This document shows, piece by piece, positions 50,005 through 57,999 of a stretch of DNA of 64,000 nt; within the stretch, counting starts at the first letter, position 1; every line of letters starts with the position of its first letter. Origin of the DNA: Actinomadura sp. NBRC 104412 (GTDB lineage Bacteria; Actinomycetota; Actinomycetes; Streptosporangiales; Streptosporangiaceae); assembly GCF_030269515.1 (NCBI RefSeq), contig NZ_BSTM01000033.1:1-64000 (forward strand). The letters are read 5' to 3'. The notes beneath the pieces are model-generated. The model was not told the origin of the DNA and did not search any database. It worked only from the letters and a program-made list of their open reading frames with translations. Made by a program: the position numbers and the translations under genes.

Positions 50005-50796
50005 ATGGAGACCCTCTGGTCCATTCGGAGGCCGGTCGGCGAACTGCGTCCCGGGGACCACTGCTGGCTCGCGTACGAGAGCCCTGAGGAGCGCAGCCAC
50101 GTCGTCGGCGCGTTCACCCGCGCGGGCCTGGACTCCGGGGAGAAGGTCGTCCACGCTCCCGGCCGGACCGTCCCCGCCGGGCGCAACGGGTCGGGGCTCG
50201 CGCCCGAGGCGCTGCTGACCTGGGTGAAAGACGCGACCGCCCAGGCCATGCGGCAGGGCCACCGGGGCGTGCGGATCGTCGCGGACCTCTCCTGGGCACT
50301 GGACCATCCCCAGGGCCTGGAGTCGCTGTCCGAGTTCGAGCGCGGTCTCGACCTCCTGGTCGGCGAGTCCGCTCAGGTCATCGCCGTCTGCCAGGTCGAC
50401 CGGCGCCGCTGCGGTCCCGCCGACCTGGACGCGCTGGGCGCGCTGCACGGCGGCGCCGTCGCCGCCGACCCCGAGTTCGAGGACGACGTCCTCCGGATCG
50501 ACCGCACGTTCCACCCGCCGGGGCTCGCCTTCACCGGGGAGTTGGACGCCTTCCGGCACTCCGCCCTGGTCCGGGTGCTGGGCACCGCCCGTGCCCACGC
50601 CAAGGACGGCGAGCTCCATCTGGACATGTCCGGGCTCGTCTTCATGGATCTCGGCGCCCTCAACATCCTGGCCGACACGGCGGCCCGTCCCCTGCACGAC
50701 CGCGCCATCGTTCTTGACCGCATGCCGCCGCACCTCCGCGGCATCATGGACGCCGTGGGCTGGCACATGCTCCCCGGCGTACGCCTGGGCGCCTGA
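50005..50796 (+). CDS. MEDS domain protein with STAS domain, second copy
   Basis: The 263-residue product has a MEDS domain (ELRPGDHCWLAYESPEERSHVVGAFTRAGLDSGEKVVH), shorter than in 48041, and a STAS domain with HPPGLAFTGELDAFRHSALVRVL and MSGLVFMDLGALNILADTA. Again the phospho-Ser position is not Ser (MDLGAL). ATG 50005 follows GGGGAGG. A 129-bp gap separates it from the previous MEDS gene, so it may have its own promoter. It completes an ATPase-STAS-ATPase-STAS series. Confidence 0.78.
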   Translation: METLWSIRRPVGELRPGDHCWLAYESPEERSHVVGAFTRAGLDSGEKVVHAPGRTVPAGRNGSGLAPEALLTWVKDATAQAMRQGHRGVRIVADLSWALDHPQGLESLSEFERGLDLLVGESAQVIAVCQVDRRRCGPADLDALGALHGGAVAADPEFEDDVLRIDRTFHPPGLAFTGELDAFRHSALVRVLGTARAHAKDGELHLDMSGLVFMDLGALNILADTAARPLHDRAIVLDRMPPHLRGIMDAVGWHMLPGVRLGA

Positions 50797-50800
50797 CCGC

Positions 50801-51433
50801 TCAGCGGCGCGCCGAGCCCAGCGCCCCCGGCAGCAACCCCGCGAGGGCGCGGAAGGCCCGGCCTCGATGGCTGATGGCGTCCTTCTCCTCGGGGGTGAGC
50901 TCCGCGGACGTGCGGGTCTCGTCGTCCGGGACGAAGATCGGGTCGTAGCCGAAGCCGCCGGTGCCGCGCGGGGCGCGGATGATCCGGCCGTGCATGCGGC
51001 CCTCCACGACATGCTCGGCGCCGGACGGCACCACCAGCGCAGCCGCGGCCACGAAGTGCGCGCCGCGGTGCTCGTCGGGGACCTCGGCGAGCTGGTCGAG
51101 GACGAGCCGCAGGTTGGCCTCGTCCTTGTCGGGCGAGGCGTCGCCGAACCGGCCCGACCAGCGGGCCGACAGCACGCCCGGCATGCCGTTCAGGGCGTCC
51201 ACGCACAGGCCCGAGTCGTCCGCGACGGCGGGCAGGCCGGTGGCGGCGGCGATCGCCCTGGCCTTCAGCAGCGCGTTGCCCTCGAAGGTCAGCTCGGTCT
51301 CCGGCACCTCGGGGGCGTCCGGGAAGCCGTCGAGGCCGACCACCTCGACCCCCTGCCCGCTGAGGATGCGCTCCAGTTCGGCGATCTTGCTCTTGTTGCG
51401 CGAGGCGAGGACGATCGTCCGCACGCCGGTCAC
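50801..51433 (-). CDS. rdgB: XTP/dITP pyrophosphatase (RdgB/HAM1)
   Basis: The 210-residue enzyme removes non-canonical purine triphosphates. Motifs: TIVLASRNKSKIAELERIL, LTFEGNALLKARA, VADDSGLCVDALNGMPGVLSARWSG and GTGGFGYDPIFVP. The start GTG 51433 shares GTGA with the rph stop. The order rph-rdgB is the mycobacterial one (Rv1340-Rv1341). Confidence 0.93.
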   Translation of the reverse strand: MTGVRTIVLASRNKSKIAELERILSGQGVEVVGLDGFPDAPEVPETELTFEGNALLKARAIAAATGLPAVADDSGLCVDALNGMPGVLSARWSGRFGDASPDKDEANLRLVLDQLAEVPDEHRGAHFVAAAALVVPSGAEHVVEGRMHGRIIRAPRGTGGFGYDPIFVPDDETRTSAELTPEEKDAISHRGRAFRALAGLLPGALGSARR

Positions 51434-52149
51434 CGGCCCAGAACCTCGTTCTGCAGGCGGGTGAGCTCCGCGCAGCCGCCGGCGGCCAGGTCGAGCAGCG
51501 CGTCCAGCTCGGCACGGTCGAACGGGACGCCCTCGGCGGTGCCCTGCACCTCGACGAACCGGCCGTCGCCGGTGCAGACCACGTTCATGTCGGTCTCGGC
51601 GGCCACGTCCTCCTCGTAGCACAGGTCGAGCCGCGGCTGCCCCTTCACGACGCCCACGCTGACCGCCGCGACGGAGTTGATCAGCGGGTCGCCCTTGCAC
51701 AGGCCCCGTTTGCGCATCCACTCCACCGCGTCCGCCAGCGCGATGTAGGCGCCGGTGACCGCGGCGGTGCGGGTGCCGCCGTCGGCTTGGAGCACGTCGC
51801 AGTCGAGCTGGACGGTGTTCTCCCCGAGCGCCTTGTAGTCGACGCAGGCCCTGATGGACCGGCCGATCAGCCGGGAGATCTCCTGGGTGCGGCCGCCGAG
51901 CCTGCCCTTGACCGACTCGCGGTCGTTGCGGGTGTTGGTGGCGCGGGGCAGCATCGCGTACTCGGCGGTGACCCAGCCGAGGCCGCTGTCGCGGCGCCAG
52001 CGGGGCACCGAGTCCTGGACGGACGCTGCGCACAGCACCCGGGTGCCGCCGAACTCGATCAGCACCGATCCCTCGGCGTGGTCGAGCCAGCCGCGCTGGA
52101 AACGGACGGGACGGAGCTGATCGGGTGCGCGATCGTCGGGTCGGGCCAT
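51430..52149 (-). CDS. rph: Ribonuclease PH
   Basis: The 239-residue phosphorolytic 3' exoribonuclease trims tRNA 3' ends. Conserved blocks are HAEGSVLIEFGGTRVLCAASV, WVTAEYAMLPRATNTRN, QEISRLIGRSIRACVD, LDCDVLQADGGTRTAAVTGA and EVQGTAEGVPFDR. ATG 52149 is followed immediately by the conserved region. It precedes rdgB with a GTGA overlap and belongs to the conserved murI-rph-rdgB block. Confidence 0.94.
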   Translation of the reverse strand: MARPDDRAPDQLRPVRFQRGWLDHAEGSVLIEFGGTRVLCAASVQDSVPRWRRDSGLGWVTAEYAMLPRATNTRNDRESVKGRLGGRTQEISRLIGRSIRACVDYKALGENTVQLDCDVLQADGGTRTAAVTGAYIALADAVEWMRKRGLCKGDPLINSVAAVSVGVVKGQPRLDLCYEEDVAAETDMNVVCTGDGRFVEVQGTAEGVPFDRAELDALLDLAAGGCAELTRLQNEVLGR

Positions 52150-52278
52150 GGGACCCACCCTAGGGCCTTGGACACCGCGCCGCCTCCATCCCCCTCCACC
52201 GGCGACCCGCGTCCCATGGTTGATCCAGCTCCGGACGGTAATCACACTCATTGAGTCGTGACCGGGGGGATGGGCTCA

Positions 52279-52980
52279 ATGAACAGATATATCGCCGAGG
52301 CGGCGGGAACCGCGCTGCTGGTGTTCTTCGGAGTGGGCGCCGCCGTCTTCGGCCTGGCGCAGATCGGCACGCTCGGGGTGGCGCTGGCGTTCGGGCTGGT
52401 GCTGCTGACGCTCCTGTACGCGATCGGCCCGGTCTCGGGCGCCCACCTGAACCCGGCGGTGACCGTCGGGTTCCTGGTGGCCAGGCGGATCTCGGCCACC
52501 GAGGCCGGCGTCTACATCGTCGCGCAGGTGATCGGCGGCTTCATCGGGATGGGCGTGATCCGGCTGATCTCCACCGCCGGCGCGGTGGAGATGCAGGTGA
52601 ACGGCGCCAACAGCTACGGGGAACGGATCAATGTCGGCGGGGCGTTCCTGCTGGAAGTGATCATGACGTTCATGCTGGTGCTGGTCTGGCTGATGGTGAC
52701 CCGCGGCAACGACGTGTACGCCTTCGACGGCCTGGCCATCGGCCTGACGCTGGCGCTGGTCCACCTGATCGGGATCCCGCTGACCGGCACGTCCGTCAAC
52801 CCCGCCCGCTCGATCGGACCGGCCCTGTTCGGCGGCTCGACGGCGCTGTCACAGGTCTGGCTGTTCATCGTGGCGCCGCTGGTGGGCGGCGTGCTGGCGG
52901 CGCTGACCGAGCAGTCCCTGCGCACGTCCAGCCTCCGCACTCCGAACGAGCCCGCGCCGGAGGTCCGGTCGCCGCGCTAG
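52279..52980 (+). CDS. MIP-family aquaporin or glycerol channel
   Basis: The 233-residue product has six membrane helices and the two NPA loops GAHLNPAVTVGF and GTSVNPARSIGPALFGG. FFGVGAAVFGLAQIG and GALTEQ-type ends are seen. Which solute passes is not certain; the length and N-PAR second loop suggest a water-type AqpZ-like channel rather than GlpF. ATG 52279 is used; GTG 52258 is possible. It is the only plus-strand gene inside an otherwise minus-strand conserved block and overlaps the phosphodiesterase gene by 4 bp at the 3' end. Confidence 0.87.
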   Translation: MNRYIAEAAGTALLVFFGVGAAVFGLAQIGTLGVALAFGLVLLTLLYAIGPVSGAHLNPAVTVGFLVARRISATEAGVYIVAQVIGGFIGMGVIRLISTAGAVEMQVNGANSYGERINVGGAFLLEVIMTFMLVLVWLMVTRGNDVYAFDGLAIGLTLALVHLIGIPLTGTSVNPARSIGPALFGGSTALSQVWLFIVAPLVGGVLAALTEQSLRTSSLRTPNEPAPEVRSPR

Positions 52981-53726
52981 ACCTCGTAGACGGCGCCGAC
53001 CCGGGCCAGCTCGATCGGGCCGCGGAAGTCGCCCTTCCTGGCCTCCGCGAGCGTCTGCTCCGGGCTGTTCCATGGCAGCAGATGGGTGAGGACGAGGGTG
53101 CTGACGCCCGCCTTGAACGCGTGGTCGGACGCCTCCCGTCCGGTGAGGTGCATGTCGGGGGGCAGCCCGGGACGCTGGACGAACGCGGCCTCGCAGAGGA
53201 AGAGGTCGGCGCCGCGGGCCAGATCGACCAGCTCGGGGCAGGGGCCGCTGTCGCCCGAGTAGGTCAGCGTGCGATCGCCGTGCTCGATCCGCAGCCCGTA
53301 CGCCTCCACGGGATGGTTCATGAGCGCGGTGGTCACCGTGAACGGCCCGATCGTGGCCGGCCCCGGCTCCAGCGGCCGGAAGTCGAAGGTGTCCAACATC
53401 CCGGGATTCGGCTCCAGCTCGTACGCCTTGACCATGTGGTCGGCGGTGCCGGTGGGCCCGTACACGGGGATCCTGGGCGCGGGACCGCCGGGGCAGTAGG
53501 TGCGGGCGATCCAGTAGACGCACAGGTCGAGGCAGTGATCGGGGTGCAGGTGGGTGATGCAGATCGCATCGATGTCCAGCACGTCGTGAAAGCGCTGAAG
53601 CGTTCCCACCGCCCCGTTGCCCAGGTCGAGAAGCAGGGAGAAGCCCTCCGCCTCGACCAGGTAACAGGACGCGGGGCTGTCCGGCCCCGGGAAGCTGCCC
53701 GAGCAGCCGATCACAGTGACCCGCAC
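52977..53726 (-). CDS. Metallo-beta-lactamase-fold phosphodiesterase (Rv1339-like)
   Basis: The 249-residue product has the MBL metal motif THLHPDHCLDL (HxHxDH), GDSGPCPELVD and LTHLLPWN. It fits the place of mycobacterial Rv1339, between murI and rph, which is an atypical class II cAMP phosphodiesterase. GTG 53726 is chosen because GAGGAGGA lies at the right distance; GTG 53732 would abut it. Cyclic nucleotide hydrolysis is thus inferred from synteny and family, not shown here. Confidence 0.85.
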   Translation of the reverse strand: MRVTVIGCSGSFPGPDSPASCYLVEAEGFSLLLDLGNGAVGTLQRFHDVLDIDAICITHLHPDHCLDLCVYWIARTYCPGGPAPRIPVYGPTGTADHMVKAYELEPNPGMLDTFDFRPLEPGPATIGPFTVTTALMNHPVEAYGLRIEHGDRTLTYSGDSGPCPELVDLARGADLFLCEAAFVQRPGLPPDMHLTGREASDHAFKAGVSTLVLTHLLPWNSPEQTLAEARKGDFRGPIELARVGAVYEV

Positions 53727-53757
53727 GCTCACTCCTCCTCTTGATGTCCCCGAGGAA

Positions 53758-54594
53758 TCAGGTGATCAGAGCCGTGTGCTCCATGGCCTCCACGAAACCG
53801 ATCTCCGGTCCGAGGAAACGGCGGCCGAGCGCTGCGAACACGGCGGGGTCTCCGGTCGCACGGAACCGGTGCGCGGGGGGCGGCAGGGCTTCCGCGCGGG
53901 CCATTCCACGGTCGTGCAGCACGCGATAGACGTCCTTCGCGGTCTCATCGGCACTTGAGACCAGTGTGACCCCGTCGCCGACGACATACGAGATCACACC
54001 GGTTAGCAATGGGTAGTGGGTGCACCCCAGGATGAGCGTGTCGCACCCGGCCTCGATGATCGGCGCGAGGTACTCGCGTGCGTCCTCCAGCAGCTCATCG
54101 CTCATCGTGACGCCCCGCTCCACGTACTCCACGAAACGCGGGCAGGCCGCAGCCACCAGCTCGATGTGCGGCGCGGCGGCGAAGGCGTCCTCGTACGCCC
54201 TGCTGGTCACGGTGGCCTGGGTGGCGATCAGCCCGACCCTGCCGTTACGGGTGGCACGAGCGGCCCGCCGGGTGGCCGGGTTGATCACCTCGATCACCGG
54301 CACGTCATAGCGCTCGCGGGCGTCCCTCAGCATGGCCGAGCTGGCGCTGTTGCAGGCGATCACCAGCATCTTCACACCCTCGGCGACGAGCTGGTCCAGC
54401 ATCTCCAGCGCGTACGCGCGGACCTGCGCGATCGGGCGCGGCCCGTACGGCTGGCGCGCGGAGTCACCCAGATAGATGACCGGCTCGTGCGGCAGCTGGT
54501 CGAGAATCGCGCGGGCCACGGTCAGCCCTCCGAACCCGCTGTCGAAGATGCCGATCGGCGCGTCGGGCGAACGCGTGCCGAAAGATTCCGACAT
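53758..54594 (-). CDS. murI: Glutamate racemase
   Basis: The 278-residue PLP-independent racemase makes D-glutamate for peptidoglycan. It has IGIFDSGFGGLTVARAI, LGDSARQPYG, VIACNSASSAML with the first catalytic Cys and LILGCTHYPLLTGVI with the second. ATG 54594 begins the conserved N-terminus; an upstream ATG nine bases away is equivalent. It lies upstream of the Rv1339-like gene in the conserved minus-strand block. Confidence 0.95.
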   Translation of the reverse strand: MSESFGTRSPDAPIGIFDSGFGGLTVARAILDQLPHEPVIYLGDSARQPYGPRPIAQVRAYALEMLDQLVAEGVKMLVIACNSASSAMLRDARERYDVPVIEVINPATRRAARATRNGRVGLIATQATVTSRAYEDAFAAAPHIELVAAACPRFVEYVERGVTMSDELLEDAREYLAPIIEAGCDTLILGCTHYPLLTGVISYVVGDGVTLVSSADETAKDVYRVLHDRGMARAEALPPPAHRFRATGDPAVFAALGRRFLGPEIGFVEAMEHTALIT

Positions 54595-54655
54595 GGTCCA
54601 CAAGGCTAGGCGAGATCCCGCCGCAGAAGCGTGTCATGCGTCGTACATCACATGG

Positions 54656-55480
54656 TCACATGACTGAAACGCGGCTACCCCTTGCGGCGCGCGAGAGACG
54701 GGCGAGCTGCCGGCTCTGCGCGACCAGCCTTCCGGCCGAGTCCCACACCTCGACCTCCTCGTCGAACCACCCGCCGCTGACCAGCCGCCCGCTCCCGTAC
54801 AGCGCCAGCGGACCGGGCGCCGGCAGCTCACGCAGATGCCAGGTCATCTCCACGGTGGGCGCCCACCCGGTGGACCCGATGTTCGTCGCGACCGGCGGCA
54901 GCGCGTCCACGGCGACGGCCAGCACGTAGGGGTCGGGCTCCGTCCCGTCCGCCATCCGGAACCAGGACCGCAGCTCCAGCCTGCCGCTGGGCTCCCCGTC
55001 CAGCCACCGCATGGTGGACGGGTCGAACCGCATGTCCACCCGGTCGGCGAACCCCCGCACCCGGGCGGGCCCCTGCTTCATCGACTCCGGGCAACTCTCG
55101 ATGGGCGGCAGCGCGGGAACCGGCGGCTCCCCCCTCCACTCGTGCTCCCCGCCTTCCCCCAGGGTCCCCGTGACGATCAGGGCCTCCACCAGCCGCTCCC
55201 CGCCCTGAACGAGCGACGCCCGCGCGGTGGCGGCGGTACGCCCCACCTTGACCGTCTCCACCAGAACCTCGGCCCGCCCCGCCGCGGCCGGCCGCAGAAA
55301 GGTGGCGGCGGTGGACAACGGATGCTCGTGCGGTGACTCCGCGACGACGGCCTTGTCCAGCACGGCCATCAGGTAACCGCCGTTCAGAGCGGTCCCGATC
55401 ACATACCCGCCGTCCAGCTCGACCTCATACCGGCCGTCCGCGACCTGCTTCACCGCCGTGGCGTCCAAGAACCCGCTCAT
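54656..55480 (-). CDS. Acyl-CoA thioesterase-like protein (TesB/double hotdog)
   Basis: The 274-residue product has the TesB-type double hotdog fold. The first hotdog is YVIGTALNGGYLMAVLDKAVVA...LSTAATFLRPAAAGRAEVLVETVKVGRTAATARASLVQ. The second ends FDEEVEVWDSAGRLVAQSRQLARL. Thioesterases of this group hydrolyse acyl-CoA; the substrate length is unknown. ATG 55480 follows GGTGGGG. It sits between murI and a GC-rich repeat, and is not part of the mycobacterial synteny. Confidence 0.8.
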   Translation of the reverse strand: MSGFLDATAVKQVADGRYEVELDGGYVIGTALNGGYLMAVLDKAVVAESPHEHPLSTAATFLRPAAAGRAEVLVETVKVGRTAATARASLVQGGERLVEALIVTGTLGEGGEHEWRGEPPVPALPPIESCPESMKQGPARVRGFADRVDMRFDPSTMRWLDGEPSGRLELRSWFRMADGTEPDPYVLAVAVDALPPVATNIGSTGWAPTVEMTWHLRELPAPGPLALYGSGRLVSGGWFDEEVEVWDSAGRLVAQSRQLARLSRAARGSRVSVM

Positions 55481-55564
55481 CCCCACCTGCCCGTCCACGC
55501 CGCGAAGCCAGTACTAGAACCGCGTTCGAGTATAAGCCGCGCAAAAATCTTCACCACGCCCAGC

Positions 55565-55711
55565 CCCCACCAGCCCCCAACGGGGGCAAGGGGCAAAGCC
55601 CCCAAACAGGGGCAAGGGGCAAAGCCCCCAAACGGGGGCAAGGGGCGGAGCCCCAACGGGGGTGCAGGGGGCGGAGCCCCCTGCCGGGGGTGTCGGGGGC
55701 GGAGCCCCTGA
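55565..55711. repeat. Array of short GC-rich hairpin repeats
   Basis: Units of about 28-30 bp built on GGGGCAAGGGGC(AA/GG)AGCCCC recur about five times, with the later ones changing to GGGGGCGGAGCCCC. Each unit folds into a stem of G-run and C-run. Such GGGGCGGAGCCCC hairpins are common between genes in actinomycetes. Direction and function cannot be read from the sequence. Confidence 0.75.
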
Positions 55712-55961
55712 CCGGGGTCAGCGGTCACCGCCGCGAGCCGTCAAGGCGAGCGGCGGGGATCGCTGACCCCGCATCGGGGGGTGTGGGGGGTCGCCCCCCC
55801 ACACATGTCACAGCCCCAAAGGGGGTGCAGGGGGCGGAGCCCCCTGCCGGGGTCGTAGGGGCGGAGCCCCTACCCGGGGTCAGCGGTCACCGCCGCGAGC
55901 CGTCAAGGCGAGCGGCGGGGATCGCTGACCCCGCACCGGGGGGTGTGGGGGGTCGCCCCCC
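55658..55961. repeat. Duplicated 141-142-bp module with nested hairpin
   Basis: Copy 1 (55658-55799) and copy 2 (55821-55961) are near-identical. The last 88 bp (55712-55799 and 55874-55961) differ by one base. Each copy contains a long nested hairpin: GGGGTCAGCG pairs with CGCTGACCCC, and within it CCGCCGC pairs with GCGGCGG. The module lies directly downstream of cysM (minus strand) and could act as a terminator or mobile repeat. Confidence 0.8.
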
Positions 55962-55967
55962 ACATGG

Positions 55968-56915
55968 CTACGCCCAGAGTTGGCCTTCTAGGCTTGCCTC
56001 TGCCTCCTCAAGGGTGCCGCCGTAGGCGCCCGTCGAGAGGTACTTCCACCCGCCATCGGCCACAACGAACACGATGTCGGCACGCTCTCCCGCCTTGATG
56101 GCTTTGCGCGCCATGCCGAGGGCGGCGTGGAGGGCGCCGCCGGTGGAGATGCCGGCGAAGATGCCTTCGTGTTCCAGGAGTTCGCGGGTGCGGCGCAGGG
56201 CGTCCTTCGAGCCGACGGAGAATCTGGTGGTGAGGACGGTTTCGTCGTACAGCTCGGGGATGAAGCCCTCGTCGATGTTGCGCAGCCCGTAGACGAGTTC
56301 GCCGTACCGGGGCTCGGCCGCGACGATCTTCACGTCGGGGACGCGTTCGCGCAGGTAGCGGCCGACGCCCATCAGCGTGCCGGTGGTGCCGAGGCCGGCG
56401 ACGAAGTGGGTCACCGAGGGCAGGTCGTCGAGGATCTCCGGGCCGGTCGTCTCGTAGTGCGCCAGCGTGTTGGCCTCGTTGCCGTACTGGTAGAGCATCA
56501 CCCAGTCGGGGTGTTCGGCGGCGAGCCGCTTGGCCACCCTGACCGCCTCGTTGGAGCCGCCGGCCGCGGGCGAGGAGATGATCTCCGCGCCCCACATGCG
56601 CAGGAGCTGGCGGCGTTCGGCGGAGGTGTTCTCCGGCATCACGCAGACCATCCGGTAGCCGCGCAGTTTGGCGACCATGGCCAGGGAGATGCCGGTGTTG
56701 CCGGAGGTGGGTTCCAGGATGGTGCAGCCGGGGCTGAGCAGCCCGTCCTTCTCCGCCTTGTTGATCATCCAGAAGGCGGGACGGTCCTTCACCGAGCCGG
56801 TGGGGTTGCGGTCCTCCAGTTTGGCCCACAGCCGCACGTCGGGGCCGGGGGACAGCCGGGGCAGGCCCACCAGCGGGGTGCGGCCCAGCGACTCCAGCAG
56901 CGAGTCGAAACGCAT
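55968..56915 (-). CDS. cysM: O-phosphoserine sulfhydrylase, CysO-dependent cysteine synthase
   Basis: The 315-residue PLP enzyme adds sulfide carried as CysO thiocarboxylate to O-phosphoserine. K43 in NPTGSVKDRPA binds PLP; LEPTSGNTGISLAMVA binds substrate and GLGTTGTLMGVGRYL the cofactor phosphate. It follows cysO by 18 bp, as in M. tuberculosis Rv1335-Rv1336. The C-terminal tail GQLWA resembles mycobacterial CysM tails that close the active site. Confidence 0.93.
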   Translation of the reverse strand: MRFDSLLESLGRTPLVGLPRLSPGPDVRLWAKLEDRNPTGSVKDRPAFWMINKAEKDGLLSPGCTILEPTSGNTGISLAMVAKLRGYRMVCVMPENTSAERRQLLRMWGAEIISSPAAGGSNEAVRVAKRLAAEHPDWVMLYQYGNEANTLAHYETTGPEILDDLPSVTHFVAGLGTTGTLMGVGRYLRERVPDVKIVAAEPRYGELVYGLRNIDEGFIPELYDETVLTTRFSVGSKDALRRTRELLEHEGIFAGISTGGALHAALGMARKAIKAGERADIVFVVADGGWKYLSTGAYGGTLEEAEASLEGQLWA

Positions 56916-56933
56916 GGCGTCGTGGGTTCCGGC

Positions 56934-57206
56934 TCAGCCGCCGGCGACGGCGGGGAGGATGGTGACGCTGTCGCCGTCGGACAGCTCGGTCTCCAGGCCG
57001 CCGAGGAACCGCACGTCCTCGTCGTTGAGGTACACGTTGACGAACTTGCGCAGGCCCTTGTCGTCCACCAGCCTGTCCCGGAGGCCGGGGTGCCGGGTGT
57101 CCAGGTCGGAGAAGAGCTCGTCGAGCGTGCCACCCTTGCCTTCGACGGCTTTGGCACCGCCGGTGAGGTTGCGCAGAATCGTCGGGATCCGGACCTCGAT
57201 CGCCAT
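56934..57206 (-). CDS. cysO: CysO sulfur-carrier protein (ThiS/MoaD fold)
   Basis: The 90-residue ubiquitin-like protein ends in GG, which is thiocarboxylated to carry sulfur to CysM. Features are IRIPTILRNLTGG-like start (VRIPTILRNLTGGAKAV), YLNDEDVRFLGGLETEL and SVTILPAVAGG. Mycobacterial CysO is closely similar in length and tail. ATG 57206 is preceded by AGGAGATCTTCGCG. Release of cysteine from the CysO tail requires the Mec protease encoded upstream. Confidence 0.93.
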   Translation of the reverse strand: MAIEVRIPTILRNLTGGAKAVEGKGGTLDELFSDLDTRHPGLRDRLVDDKGLRKFVNVYLNDEDVRFLGGLETELSDGDSVTILPAVAGG

Positions 57207-57235
57207 CGCGAAGATCTCCTTCGGTCGTACGGGCT

Positions 57236-57265
57236 CCCCGCCCACGGCATCACAACAGGGCGGGG
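57236..57265. other. GC-rich stem between the small ORF and cysO
   Basis: CCCCGCCC (57236-57243 on plus) and GGGCGGGG (57258-57265) form a perfect 8-bp stem with a 14-nt loop, about 30 bp upstream of cysO on the transcript. It is positioned like an attenuator or ribosome-access element between the small ORF and cysO, but there is no T-tract. Confidence 0.4.
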
Positions 57266-57316
57266 CGCGGGGGAATTCCGGGCTGTGGGGAGCGTTCGGC
57301 GTCCCCGTGGCGCGCG

Positions 57317-57442
57317 TCAGCGACAGTCGTAGACGACCTCGGCACGCGAATGGCCGAAGAGGAAGCTCTGCACCGGCGGCACCGAGCACGGCGCGACCGC
57401 CCGGTGTCGCCCGGTCCCCTCGCGCTGCTCGCCGCTCCGCAT
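57317..57442 (-). CDS. Candidate 41-residue leaderless small ORF upstream of cysO
   Basis: ATG 57442 is preceded, seven bases away, by TAAACT, a TAnnnT -10 element. That is the architecture of actinobacterial leaderless transcripts, where the ATG is also the start of the RNA. The 41-residue product starts MRSGEQREGTGRHRAVAP and ends VVYDCR, with Cys at 19 and 40. It sits between mec and cysO, and a hairpin follows before cysO. Cysteine-sensing leader peptides of this kind are known for sulfur genes in mycobacteria, though those carry Cys runs. Coding is inferred, not proven. Confidence 0.5.
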   Translation of the reverse strand: MRSGEQREGTGRHRAVAPCSVPPVQSFLFGHSRAEVVYDCR

Positions 57443-57527
57443 GCGGGCCAGTTTACCGGTGCCTGGTTTCGCGTCCGCCCTGGCGCGGGGCCGCATGCCG
57501 GGGCGCCTCACGCGACCTCACGCGACC

Positions 57528-57956
57528 TCACGAGTACGAGTCGACGATCTCGACCTTCTCCTCGACGACCTCGCCGTCGACCAGGAGGTAGGAGCGGAAC
57601 TCGATCTCCTCGGGGTCGCGGGTGGAGACGATCACCCGGTGCACCCGCGGGTCGGCCAGCGGGGAGCGCAGGTAGTCGATGTCGGTGCGGGACGGGTACG
57701 CCTCGGTCGAGGTGTGCGAGTGGTAGTGGACGATCATCTCTTCGTCCCGGTCGCTCATCTCCCTGTCGACCTTGATCCACTCTCCGGAGTCGAAGTCGTG
57801 GTAGGTCGGCGACCGTTGCGCGTTGGTCATCGGGATGAACCGGGTGGGGCGGTCGGAGCCCTCCGGCCCGGCGAGCAGCCCGCATGCCTCGTCGGGGTGG
57901 TCGGCGCGCGCATGCGCAACGATCTTGTCAACCAGGGAACGCTCGATCGTCAGCAT
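57528..57956 (-). CDS. mec: Mec, JAMM metalloprotease releasing cysteine from CysO
   Basis: The 142-residue JAB1/MPN zinc protease has E23 in PDEACGLLAG and the metal motif HYHSHTSTEAYPSRTD (H79, H81, D92), the JAMM consensus H-x-H-x7-S-x2-D. It cleaves the cysteine added to the C-terminus of CysO. ATG 57956 is at the start of the conserved fold. It is the first gene of the mec-cysO-cysM set, with a 321-bp gap before cysO that holds the small ORF. Confidence 0.92.
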   Translation of the reverse strand: MLTIERSLVDKIVAHARADHPDEACGLLAGPEGSDRPTRFIPMTNAQRSPTYHDFDSGEWIKVDREMSDRDEEMIVHYHSHTSTEAYPSRTDIDYLRSPLADPRVHRVIVSTRDPEEIEFRSYLLVDGEVVEEKVEIVDSYS

Positions 57957-57999
57957 GAGCCGAAGGGTACCCGCACGTGGAGCGGGGCCTTCTAGTGGG

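Noticed and set aside
55565..55961. Possible CRISPR array or insertion sequence
   Set aside because: Repeats are G/C-run hairpins without spacers; there is no transposase and no target-site duplication I can see.
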